Assembly (NCBI GenBank): GCA_964019425.1
Contig: OZ025812.1
Span: 945,027-1,009,026 of the forward strand
Direction: 5' to 3'
Length of the DNA: 64,000 bases
Origin: Flectonema sp. DT1601
Taxonomy: Eukaryota; Euglenozoa; Diplonemea; Diplonemida; Diplonemidae
Below are positions 10,515 to 20,225 of this stretch, piece by piece; within the stretch, counting starts at the first letter, position 1; each line of letters opens with the position of its first letter. The notes beneath the pieces are model-generated. The model made no database searches and was not told where the DNA came from. It saw only the letters and a list, made by a program, of their open reading frames with translations. The translations under genes and the position numbers were made by a program.

Positions 10515-10894
10515 GACTTGCAACAGCTCTTCGACTTTACACATCTAGATACACGAGATGTGTCAGCTGTATATAGAGGATTTCAAGTTCATACTGAGAA
10601 TCTTGAATTAGAAGAAGAGGCTATCAGAGATGTCTGAACCGTTCATGTTGTCCACTAGTTTGCATCAAAGATCTGAAGAAGAATTGGGTGAACAAACGTA
10701 TCCGATTTCAAGACACGTGGTTCATATTTAGTGCTTGTTGGGGGGAATTTTTCTTCCTTCTTTTTTCTTCTTGCTTACTCTTAAAGCGTAATAATAAGTA
10801 TTCTTATTTATGGAATTATTTTTTTTCTTTTTTTTTTTTTTTTGTGTTATTTTGAAACTTCTTTCAAGTAAAGTTAAGTGACTAGTTACATCAA
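10515..10894. other. 3' flank of copy 1
   Basis: Non-coding. The first 60 bp match the flank after 62,336. A perfect 8-bp stem (ACACATCT / AGATGTGT, 9-nt loop) occupies 10539-10563. The rest is AT-rich with a T run near 10828. Confidence 0.6.
10539..10563 (+). other. Hairpin just after the stop codon of copy 1
   Basis: Perfect 8-bp inverted repeat with a 9-nt loop, 25 bp past the stop. The same hairpin follows copy 9 (62361-62385) but is deleted after copies 5 and 8. Confidence 0.6.
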
Positions 10895-13258
10895 CCCCCC
10901 CTGTGTTGCGTGTTAACCTTGATTTATTTATCCAAGTCCCCCCTGTGTTGCGTGTTAACCTTGATTTATTTATCCAAGTCCCCCCTGTGTTGCGTGTTAA
11001 CCTTGATTTATTTATCCAAGTCCCCCCTGTGTTGCGTGTTAACCTTGATTTATTTATCCAAGTCCCCCCTGTGTTGCGTGTTAACCTTGATTTATTTATC
11101 CAAGTCCCCCCTGTGTTGCGTGTTAACCTTGATTTATTTATCCAAGTCCCCCCTGTGTTGCGTGTTAACCTTGATTTATTTATCCAAGTCCCCCCTGTGT
11201 TGCGTGTTAACCTTGATTTATTTATCCAAGTCCCCCCTGTGTTGCGTGTTAACCTTGATTTATTTATCCAAGTCCCCCCTGTGTTGCGTGTTAACCTTGA
11301 TTTATTTATCCAAGTCCCCCCTGTGTTGCGTGTTAACCTTGATTTATTTATCCAAGTCCCCCCTGTGTTGCGTGTTAACCTTGATTTATTTATCCAAGTC
11401 CCCCCTGTGTTGCGTGTTAACCTTGATTTATTTATCCAAGTCCCCCCTGTGTTGCGTGTTAACCTTGATTTATTTATCCAAGTCCCCCCTGTGTTGCGTG
11501 TTAACCTTGATTTATTTATCCAAGTCCCCCCTGTGTTGCGTGTTAACCTTGATTTATTTATCCAAGTCCCCCCTGTGTTGCGTGTTAACCTTGATTTATT
11601 TATCCAAGTCCCCCCTGTGTTGCGTGTTAACCTTGATTTATTTATCCAAGTCCCCCCTGTGTTGCGTGTTAACCTTGATTTATTTATCCAAGTCCCCCCT
11701 GTGTTGCGTGTTAACCTTGATTTATTTATCCAAGTCCCCCCTGTGTTGCGTGTTAACCTTGATTTATTTATCCAAGTCCCCCCTGTGTTGCGTGTTAACC
11801 TTGATTTATTTATCCAAGTCCCCCCTGTGTTGCGTGTTAACCTTGATTTATTTATCCAAGTCCCCCCTGTGTTGCGTGTTAACCTTGATTTATTTATCCA
11901 AGTCCCCCCTGTGTTGCGTGTTAACCTTGATTTATTTATCCAAGTCCCCCCTGTGTTGCGTGTTAACCTTGATTTATTTATCCAAGTCCCCCCTGTGTTG
12001 CGTGTTAACCTTGATTTATTTATCCAAGTCCCCCCTGTGTTGCGTGTTAACCTTGATTTATTTATCCAAGTCCCCCCTGTGTTGCGTGTTAACCTTGATT
12101 TATTTATCCAAGTCCCCCCTGTGTTGCGTGTTAACCTTGATTTATTTATCCAAGTCCCCCCTGTGTTGCGTGTTAACCTTGATTTATTTATCCAAGTCCC
12201 CCCTGTGTTGCGTGTTAACCTTGATTTATTTATCCAAGTCCCCCCTGTGTTGCGTGTTAACCTTGATTTATTTATCCAAGTCCCCCCTGTGTTGCGTGTT
12301 AACCTTGATTTATTTATCCAAGTCCCCCCTGTGTTGCGTGTTAACCTTGATTTATTTATCCAAGTCCCCCCTGTGTTGCGTGTTAACCTTGATTTATTTA
12401 TCCAAGTCCCCCCTGTGTTGCGTGTTAACCTTGATTTATTTATCCAAGTCCCCCCTGTGTTGCGTGTTAACCTTGATTTATTTATCCAAGTCCCCCCTGT
12501 GTTGCGTGTTAACCTTGATTTATTTATCCAAGTCCCCCCTGTGTTGCGTGTTAACCTTGATTTATTTATCCAAGTCCCCCCTGTGTTGCGTGTTAACCTT
12601 GATTTATTTATCCAAGTCCCCCCTGTGTTGCGTGTTAACCTTGATTTATTTATCCAAGTCCCCCCTGTGTTGCGTGTTAACCTTGATTTATTTATCCAAG
12701 TCCCCCCTGTGTTGCGTGTTAACCTTGATTTATTTATCCAAGTCCCCCCTGTGTTGCGTGTTAACCTTGATTTATTTATCCAAGTCCCCCCTGTGTTGCG
12801 TGTTAACCTTGATTTATTTATCCAAGTCCCCCCTGTGTTGCGTGTTAACCTTGATTTATTTATCCAAGTCCCCCCTGTGTTGCGTGTTAACCTTGATTTA
12901 TTTATCCAAGTCCCCCCTGTGTTGCGTGTTAACCTTGATTTATTTATCCAAGTCCCCCCTGTGTTGCGTGTTAACCTTGATTTATTTATCCAAGTCCCCC
13001 CTGTGTTGCGTGTTAACCTTGATTTATTTATCCAAGTCCCCCCTGTGTTGCGTGTTAACCTTGATTTATTTATCCAAGTCCCCCCTGTGTTGCGTGTTAA
13101 CCTTGATTTATTTATCCAAGTCCCCCCTGTGTTGCGTGTTAACCTTGATTTATTTATCCAAGTCCCCCCTGTGTTGCGTGTTAACCTTGATTTATTTATC
13201 CAAGTCCCCCCTGTGTTGCGTGTTAACCTTGATTTATTTATCCAAGTCCCCCCTGTGT
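10895..13258. repeat. Satellite: about 56 perfect tandem copies of a 42-bp unit
   Basis: The unit runs GTGTTGCGTGTTAACCTTGA, then TTTATTTATCCAAGTCCCCC, then CT. Every copy I read is identical. Because 42 is divisible by three, two frames stay open across the array (14-residue periods such as VNLDLFIQVPPVLR), which explains the long open frames without any coding function. The flank after the array (CTGTGTCAAGTCC) repeats the unit edge and recurs in weaker form at about 13494. Confidence 0.97.
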
Positions 13259-14078
13259 CAAGTCCTTAGTTTACTATGCACAATTAATTCGTTATTGGAT
13301 AACTCGATTCTGTACTGCACTGAATGACAACACGGAAAAAGAGACATGTATTCAGATAAGTTAGAAACATTGATTATAATGTAGCGCATGTTAGCCACTG
13401 TGTCATGAGTTTTTTTTTTTTAATTTTATTATTGAGTTCTGATACAATACAAGAGATTTATATATTCGTATGAACCTAATCAAACAGTCTTCCCCGCTGT
13501 GTCAGTCCTCGGTTTATGATATTAAAAGTGAACTTTTCTTTTGTAGTTTGTAGCTATTTATTTGCGTTGCGTTAGAATATGATTGATCACTGAACCTATT
13601 TCTTCGCTTTTTTCCCCTCTTTTTTTCTTTTTTTCCCCCCCTTGGCTGCTAAAATTATGAATCGACAACTTAGAACTAGATTGATATAAAAAAAAATATA
13701 AAAAAAAGAAATAATTATTATTTATATCTATCTATTGTCCTTTTTCTTTCAAAATGGTTGGAAGTAGTGTTTGGCTATCTTTTTGTGAGGCACCTGCGAT
13801 AGAATCGACTTCGTAACTGATGATATTTAGTATAGACATCTCTTTTTTCTCAGCCTTTTAGAAAAAAAAAAAAAAAGAAAAAAAACAGCGCGACGCAAAA
13901 ACAACACGTCTCATAGTAAGCATGTGTTAGATGCGTAGTTGGCTTTCTGTTTTTTTTTTTTTTTTTTTTTTTTTTTGAATTATTTTTTCCTTGTTCTTAT
14001 TCTTGTTGAAACCAATTTTTGAACAATCGATGTTGACTTTTTTATAATTTTTTTTTCTCTTTTTTTTTTTCGTATTAA
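13259..14078. other. Non-coding, with remnant of the 210-bp inverted-repeat element
   Basis: About 13278-13385 matches the interior of the element at 37176-37385 (AACTCGATTC.GTACTGCACT, then GACAACACGGAAAAAGAGA). The rest is AT-rich with long T and A runs. No gene seen. Confidence 0.6.
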
Positions 14079-14277
14079 GCATAGATGGAAGTGCCCTACA
14101 ATTTGGAGGGCGTGTAGGGCGCTTTTAATATAAATATTATTTTGGAGGGCGCTTTTTTTTACCTTTTTTATTACTATAAGACAGCTAAATTGACGTCGAC
14201 TTACACTGACGCACAAGTATTTTGACGCAGAAGCCAAAAAAAAATTTTGACATGCTTGGCAGTCTTTCGAAAAAGAG

Positions 14278-14345
14278 AAAAAAGGGTGTCACGGGGTTCG
14301 AACCCGAGACCTCCAGGTCATGGTTCGGAGGTCAACAATGGCAAA
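14278..14345 (-). ncRNA. tRNA 3'-half-like sequence with B box and T-run
   Basis: On the minus strand a GGGTTCGAACCCC block (14294-14306) matches a pol III B box or T-arm. It is followed by GTGACACCC and then six T (14278-14283), a pol III stop. No matching acceptor 5' strand (GGGTGTC) is visible, so this is not a complete tRNA. It may be a tRNA-derived SINE-like remnant carried by the element. Confidence 0.3.
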
Positions 14346-14383
14346 AACAATGGGCTACTCCTTGAGAGCTTCCGGAGCCTGCT

Positions 14384-14660
14384 ACAATCCCTGAAGCTGA
14401 AACTCATTTCAGTGGACGATGCATCCCAGATCTACAAGGAGCTGATTAGCCCGCAGAATGCACCGAGTCGAATATAGAGGGATTCGAGGAGGGAGAGTGC
14501 GTTCTTACTAACCTGTTAATAGGCCGGTCTTCACGGTACCTTGTGAGAAAAAAAAGAAGTTTACTGGTGGCAAGTAAACTGATATCCCAGAGACGCATTT
14601 GATCGGGCGAACCGGAGAAAAGTCAAATAAGATGCGATTCGACCCTCGCTGAGGGCAGGG
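14384..14660 (+). ncRNA. Candidate structured RNA inside the TTAA element
   Basis: GC-rich block with several perfect hairpins: CTGAAA/TTTCAG (14397-14412), AGTTTACT/AGTAAACT with 7-nt loop (14558-14580), and CCCTC/GAGGG with 3-nt loop (14643-14655). GCATTTGA also pairs with TCAAAT-(AAGA)-TGC. No known RNA family is recognised. A 76-codon open frame (14247-14477) overlaps, but its product is not recognised either. Confidence 0.3.
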
Positions 14661-14828
14661 GTGTGTCAAAATGAGCTCGGCATTATATTAAATTTAATTA
14701 AAAAAGCGCCCTACGCGCCCTCCAGCGCCCTATTTTGGCCCTACAATGGCCCTATTTTGGCCCTACAAATTTTTGTGGCTGATTTTCACCAGGTGCCCTC
14801 CAAATTTGGAGGGCACTTCCATCTATGA

Positions 14829-15441
14829 TTAAATTCCAAATTATTATTTTTTTTCCTTCCATTATGGCTCCATATTTTGTGACGAGTTTGTAATCGCGTG
14901 GGTTCAGTGCCTATGCTTTATTCGCAATTTTTCTCTCTCTCTTTTTTTTATTCATCGTTGTTTTCACTTTGACCGATGTGTGTCATGTCCTAGGGTGTTG
15001 TGTACTATTTTAGTATTCACTAAAAACTACTAGTTCTGATTTAACGAACCAGACACACATTTTTATTTTATTTTATTTTTTGAATATCATTTCTATTGAC
15101 AGGATTGGTCAGGCAGGTGCCAGAAATTTTTGTTGTTCGAGAATCGAGGTACCAAGTTTCGCACTAGTGAATTGACCTCCCCTCTCCCGCTATGTTGTAC
15201 TAACCAACTTTATTCAAATATAGTTTGGTAGTAAAAAAGGGAATTCGTGTCAATTTTTTATTCCCCTTTATTAAGGATTGTACTCTTTTGGTTGAGAGCA
15301 ATTTTAAAACCAAAGTAAAGTACAAAAAAAAAAAAAAAAAAAAAAAAAGCAAAGTTGTCTGAATCACAACTATTTCTAACTCCAAAACTTTGTATTTTTT
15401 GTATAATGATCAGCCTTTTTATTTGGATTAAAAGCTCTATA
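14829..15441. other. Intergenic, AT-rich
   Basis: Nothing recognisable beyond homopolymer runs (A run near 15324-15347). Confidence 0.6.
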
Positions 15442-15510
15442 TTTCCCCTTTATTTTGGAATAAAGGAAATTAAAGGGCATTAAAAGCCCCTTTTAATGCC
15501 CTTTAATTTC
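15442..15510. repeat. Two overlapping strong hairpins
   Basis: First hairpin 15442-15469: TTTCC and TTTATT pair with AATAAA and GGAAA around loop TTGG, with a 2-nt bulge. Second hairpin 15466-15510: a perfect 21-bp stem beginning GAAATTAAAGGGCATT with loop CCC. They share four bases, so they compete at the base. The TTAAAGGGC...GCCCTTTAA ends recall a tiny palindromic transposon derivative. Confidence 0.8.
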
Positions 15511-15543
15511 TTTAAATGATTAATCTCTTTTTTTTTTTTTCAA

Positions 15544-15897
15544 ATGCAATTTATTATCAAAATATTTTTTTTTACAAATATACCTTGTGTAGTGACCATT
15601 CTTCGTTGTTGTTATTCTCTTCTGGTGTTATCTTGTGCTCTGCAGAGGAGGAGGAGCTTTACTAACTTACTCACTTTTTTGGTATCGCAAACAAACAAAA
15701 AAAGAGAGAATTGTTGTGCGACGTTGTCGTTGTTCCTCCGCTACGTGCAAGAGGCGCATCTCTATGCTCTGGTCATCTTCGTCATGTTGGCGATTGTGAT
15801 CGAGACACAAAGTGCCAATAATGCTCCAATCCAGGGACCGATGATTGTTGTTTTTTTTTGTTGTTTGCTAACAATCATTACCCTACTTGAACTATGA
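15544..15897 (+). CDS. Possible small membrane protein (hypothetical)
   Basis: 117 residues, not recognised. Two hydrophobic stretches near the C-terminus (LYALVIFVMLAIVI and MIVVFFCCLLTIITLL) separated by a polar loop (ETQSANNAPIQGP). The central part has less homopolymer than its surroundings, which slightly favours coding. There is no second copy to compare and no clear promoter. It could be chance. Confidence 0.2.
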   Translation: MQFIIKIFFFTNIPCVVTILRCCYSLLVLSCALQRRRSFTNLLTFLVSQTNKKRENCCATLSLFLRYVQEAHLYALVIFVMLAIVIETQSANNAPIQGPMIVVFFCCLLTIITLLEL

Positions 15898-16380
15898 TTG
15901 TTAGGAAACTGCAGAAATGAATACTTTTCTTTTTACTAATCTCTGCTTTTTCACTTATTCTCACTTTTCTATTCTAGAATAAAATGATAATAACTTTACC
16001 CTACTTGAACTTCTATTTTTAGTTTTTTTTTAAATAAACTAAAAAAAAAAAAAAAAACGCGCGTCTTTTATCTTATTTCACGATTCTCTTGTAGTAATTT
16101 TTGTCGCAATTATTTTGTCGACGTATTCAAAATTATTTGAAAAAATTGTATTTTTAAGCGTGTTTCTATTCCTTTCTTTAAACTACGGAATAACGTACCT
16201 TTCTCACAGCATATTTTGACATTTTTTTTTTTTCAGTCAATAACTCAGCTTCTTTACTAACTCTATACCGAAATATTTTTAATGAGGTAAGCAACGGGTA
16301 TGGTAGTGGAAAAAAAAAATAACATGATCAGTCATTCTTTTTTTTTTTGCGACCAAATTATGGACAATGAAAAGTTTTCT
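15898..16380. other. Non-coding, with degenerate Tc1-like end
   Basis: A short repeated phrase CCCTACTTGAACT occurs near 15880 and 16000. At about 16328-16375 a degenerate copy of the TCAGTCATTC end of the element at 27607 leads directly into a D-type module. Confidence 0.5.
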
Positions 16381-16383
16381 AAA

Positions 16384-16817
16384 AAATAATCGAAGGGTCT
16401 AATTTTACACTGCTGGCCCAGCGGGATCCAGAGAAAAAATAATCGGTGAGGCAGATTGTTACTACCAGTCTTTTTGGACCTACTTTGATACTGAATGAAA
16501 ACACTTGTACAACACTTTCTTTATTTGAAGTCACAACTTATGATGAATTATGAGCAATCTGAGCCACATGAAGTGATATCATCATCATCATAGTTAGTGC
16601 TGATGGAAGAGCTCTCATCTTCTTTAAACAGAAAAGTAAATTTAATAATATAAATGTAATGCACTAACGGAGTGAATGTCCCAGTTTTCGGATTTGGGAG
16701 TTCCATAGTTGACAAGTGGTTGATAAGTTATTCATTTGTTTGGTTTGTATTTTCACATTTTGTAAGTAACAATTGATTTTCCATCAGACTCTTGTTTCTT
16801 ATCTACTAAACAAAAAA
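16384..16817. repeat. D module, copy 1 (minus-strand acidic reading frame inside)
   Basis: Starts in the ATCGAAGGGTCTAATTTTAC block and ends at the PDZ-type ATG. On the minus strand about 16628 to 16548 reads EDESSSISTNYDDDDITSCG and SDCS before TAA. An AATAAA lies 23 bp past that stop (16520-16525 on plus). Other copies: 22790-23260, 41761-42232, 48560-49034, 52860-53333. Confidence 0.7.
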
Positions 16818-16980
16818 ATGGTCATCGATTGTTTTGCGAATTTGATTATCCTAAACGGAGTTATAATTTCAGCACCAGGAAGTGCACCAACAGATACGGT
16901 AACAAGGGCAAGCGATGCAGCAACAGTATCAGAACGACATGTTTCTTAATCGCAGTCTGCTCTAAAAAGACGTGCAGACT
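16818..16980 (+). pseudogene. Truncated PDZ start joined to Q-rich module
   Basis: Begins MVIDC like the other PDZ modules. It breaks off after TTTCAGCACCAG and continues with the QQIR-QGQAMQQQYQND module, which here carries a stop. The join lies at an acceptor-like TTTCAG. The same joint is seen at 42233-42364. Confidence 0.6.
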
Positions 16981-17225
16981 ATTCCTTCCCCTCTTCCCTT
17001 CGCTGTCTGTGATGTACACCAGCAGCGCTGTTGTTCTTCATCAAAGATACACATTATAATCTTTTTCTTATTTCATGTATGAACAGTTTTCACAGGCTTT
17101 TTGAAGATGAGCACAAGTGAGATATTTTAAAGTAGTCATTTGGTGTTGAGGATATTTCTTTCAGATGGGATAAAGACCAAACAATTAATTCAAACTTTTT
17201 CCCAAAGATTACTCATAGAAGAAAA

Positions 17226-18275
17226 ATGACAGTCACAGATTCATCATTTATAAATAATCAGAACGATGTTGCTGTCGATGACAACCCAACAGCTGACTCT
17301 AAGAGGAGAGTAGTGATGATTATAATAATGTTGTTAGCACCAGCTGTTGGAGTAGGAGGTGGTATTTTAATGAAAGAAACAACTAAAACTGATGACCTCG
17401 CACTGCTGTACTTAACGATTGGATTATGCGCTACGATGATTGTGATTAATATTCCTTTGATATTCATAAAGAGAAGTAAATACTTTTTAATAATATTCAT
17501 CGCAAACATCATCTTCAGCGTGGTGTCAATCATAATGGCCTTTGTAACGGTGGGTAAAAGCAATCACACTAACACTGTCAAATGGTATATTTCTGCTGTA
17601 GTTTTGTACGGCTTAATTTTGCAACTCGAATAATTTGATTTTCTTGATTTACAAAGATAAGCACATCGAAGAAACGACTCCTGCTGCCAGCGAATTACAA
17701 AGCCCTACGAAATCAGAGAACACACCTCTTGTTACAAAACAACAACCAAAACCAGCCACCAAGCCTCCAGCAAAGAAATCAACTGGTGGAGGTGTAATAA
17801 ATGAAAAGCAACGTTGGTGGACGATGAAACAAATTAATTCCACTCTTGGAACTGACCCAGACAACAGTAAAGACATGGCAAAGGAAATACCAAAAGACGA
17901 GTTCTTAGCTGCTTGGAAACTTTCATTTGAAAAGACCAATGCGAACATGGTAAAGTGGGGGACGACTTTATACAATGCGATTGATAAAACAAACAAGGGA
18001 AGCATCACTGTAAAGCAATTGGAAACAGAAGTTGAATCTTACACTAACAGTAACTCATCCCCTACAAAGGTAGCTGCAGCACCACAAGTAACGATAAAGA
18101 GAACAGTTCCTCCACAAGCAGTTCCAGATGTTAATAAGCGGATCGACATAAAGTTTATTATTGTAAGCGTTCCTTTCAGCAATGATCATAGCAACGTTTT
18201 TCGTCATCAGGTACGTTGACTTCAACCAACTGTGGTTGGCAATGGCTGGTGCCACTATCTGTTCAGACTCTTGTT
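17226..18275 (+). pseudogene. TMEM151-like copy 2 (disrupted, C-terminus replaced)
   Basis: The start MTVTDSSFIN is intact. There is a +1 lesion in membrane segment 4 (ends at 17633; the next frame runs 17635-18219) and a 2-base deletion in membrane segment 5 (GCGTTCCTTTCAG). The TMEM151 C-terminal domain is absent: after GCCACTATCTGTTCAG the sequence changes to the PDZ module. A donor-like CAG-GTACGT sits 56 bp before that junction. Confidence 0.85.
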
Positions 18276-18296
18276 TCTTTTCCACTAAACAAAAAA

Positions 18297-18558
18297 ATGG
18301 TCATGGATTGCTTTGCGAATTTGATTATCCTAAACGGAGTTATTATTTCAGCACCAGCAGCCTGCAAGGCAGCTCCGGGAGACGTCGTCTTCGCGTTGAA
18401 ACTGGATTCTGATGAACGGAAGTGATGAGCAGATCAAACGTGTGGTTGAATATGCAGAGGAAGGAGAAGAGTTTCAGATGGTGCTGCTGAGGGGAATCCG
18501 AATTTTTATAATCCATCCCAGCATCAGAATGGTCAGGATAAGACAAAGTCTCACCTAA
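18297..18558 (+). pseudogene. Partial-PDZ module fused to copy 2, frameshifted
   Basis: Opens MVMDCFANLIILNGVIIS. An extra A in GTTGAAACTGG ends the frame at 18425, before the PDZ helix. The same extra base is found in the modules at 40402, 42572 and 46435. Confidence 0.7.
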
Positions 18559-19028
18559 TGATCGCCCTTTATTAGTTCCTTTGAGACTCGTGTGTCAGCT
18601 AGTCACACATCGGTATCAGTGTTGGTGATAGTAATTAAAGTAACTTTGTGGAGTAGAATAGTTGATTTTGTAATTCAGAAACTTCTAGTGAGCCACCCAT
18701 GTGATAGTTGGTGTGCTTAACGGATACCTACTCGTATAGATAGAACTGTGCTTCTCCATTGCTTCTCCTTGGTCAGATCCAACGATTATATATGAAAGCA
18801 ATTTCATTATTGTGCGAAATCACTCATTTATTATTATGTTCTCGTTTTCCTTTTTTTGTTTGTTTTTTCTTGCTTAATGAAAAGCTATTTCTTTTGAAAA
18901 AAATGAAAATATAAAAAAAAGAATTATTTTCTCAAAAAATACAAATTATAGCAGCGTGTGTTTTCTTTTATTTATTTTATTGCCTTCCCATCCCCAATAA
19001 GTTTATATTGAGAAGTAATCTTTTAGAA
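18559..19028. other. Post-PDZ spacer (type example)
   Basis: Non-coding block that follows most PDZ modules. It includes a TGTGT/ACACA hairpin around CAGCTAGTC and a poly-T tract where the piggyBac remnant sits in other copies. Here the site is empty (CTTGCTTAATGAAAAGC). Confidence 0.6.
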
Positions 19029-19199
19029 GGTAATGTGAGAAACACTTTGCCGTGTTATAGAAAACCTGAATTGCTTTGTTCAGGTGACACGATTCTTTTA
19101 AAAAAAAATTAATTGAAACTCAATTCGGCCATTTAATTTATAATGCAGATTTTTTTTACTACATTTGCAGAGTGTTTTTGCCTACACTGGAATATTACC
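19029..19199. repeat. U inverted-repeat element, copy 1
   Basis: About 171 bp. Ends are imperfect inverted repeats (GGTAATGT...ACACTTTGC and GCAGAGTGT...ACATTACC). Internal hairpin ACCTGAA/TTCAGGT. It is a diverged relative of the 210-bp element at 37176. Other copies: 20399-20569, 22141-22311, 23992-24162, 28449-28620, 31836-32007, 41115-41284, 47916-48086, 50541-50698 (internal deletion), 52216-52385; right end only at 44682-44737. Confidence 0.7.
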
Positions 19200-19532
19200 T
19201 TTTCACTCACGTCTTTTCTTTCTTTCAAGTCAACTGTATTATTAATTGTTTTAAAAAGTATTTATTCTTCTCTCCTCCCTACACACCTTTCTTTTGATTC
19301 ATAAAAAACATCACTTACATCTCCTCCCCAAGAAGAAAGAAAAAAAAGAATTAAATTAAAGAATTACGTTTACAGCATCAATCATTTTATGTGTAATCAA
19401 AAAAAGGGAGTTCGGTTGTTAAAAATTATATCAACGAACCAATGTAAAATACATTTGATTATGACTTCTGAGGAAATCTAAAATACCTCTCGTTTTCATT
19501 TTTTTTTTATTTGTTTGTTTTTTCTTGTTTAA

Positions 19533-20221
19533 TGAACTCTGTCATCAGGGGGAAGGCAAGAAGAACTCTGATGACGAAACGCTGGACCCTGAAAGTCTTT
19601 CACTACTTGTTAGAGATTTCTATCTTCAATGTTTTCACCCTCCAAAAGAAGTCTGAAAAAGACGTCGGGACATATGCTCAGTTCAAAAAGAGGCTATGTT
19701 CTCAACTTATTGATCACGGAACACACCAAACTCACACAAAATGTCACTACCTACGAAAATTCGGTATTTTTGGGGACTGCAGTTCACGGATTTGTTCTCA
19801 AAAAAAGTAAGGTCATCGATTTCTTGTTCAAAAAGCGAGGTTTTCTTATGCATGGATCCCTGCTTCGAACAATATCACGAAAATATTGACAAGTATTCAG
19901 CCCCTGTTTGCAACAACCATACCTTTGCTACACACAATCATATCCCACCGAAAAACATGAAACGGAAGCACTCTACTCCTACAACATTGCCAAAATCAAA
20001 GCGAACCTAGGGGTCCTAAGCAACAGTGTTTTTTTAGGCTGTTGTTGCATTTTCTCAAGTTATTTTGGCCCCCTTGCGGGCTGACCTCAGTTTTTTTTCA
20101 ATGCGCCGGGGGATGTCTTTCACCCTGTAATTTTTTTGTATTTTTCCCCACACCCCTTTTCCCCTTTGTCAAATTTTTCGATTTTTCTCAAAAACAGGGT
20201 TTTTTGCCTCTTTTTAAAGGG
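19533..20221 (+). mobile_element. piggyBac remnant, copy 1 (5'-truncated)
   Basis: The reading frame from about 19547 matches the C-terminal part of piggyBac transposases (WTLKVFHYLLEISIFNVFTL, then YAQFKKRLCSQLI). A Cys-rich tail with LCMDPCFEQYH is in another frame, so the gene is broken. The right end AAAGGG abuts TTAA (20222-20225), the piggyBac end plus target. The left terminus is missing: flank TTAATGAA passes straight into internal sequence. The catalytic Asp region is absent. Confidence 0.75.
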
Positions 20222-20225
20222 TTAA

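Larger units (their letters stand above)
14079..14828. mobile_element. TTAA-flanked terminal-inverted-repeat element (about 750 bp), non-autonomous
   Basis: TTAA lies at 14075-14078 and again at 14829-14832. The ends are inverted repeats: CATAGATGGAAGTGCCCT on the left and its complement on the right, extending over about 65 bp with AGGGCGC-type blocks and a GCCCTCCAAATTTGGAGGGC palindrome. The TTAA target fits piggyBac-superfamily or similar DNA transposons, though the tip is not the usual CCC. No transposase is present. The interior (about 14260-14680) is much more GC-rich than the neighbourhood. Confidence 0.8.

Noticed and set aside
10903-13327. Two very long open frames of 14-residue repeats
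   Set aside because: They follow automatically from a 42-bp tandem repeat without stops; there is no promoter, no unit variation and no codon signal.
14299-14332. Interleaved CGAACC/GGTTCG and ACCTC/GAGGT pairs, pseudoknot-like
   Set aside because: The linkers (4, 8 and 0 nt) are too short to cross the stems in the needed order; at best these are alternative hairpins.
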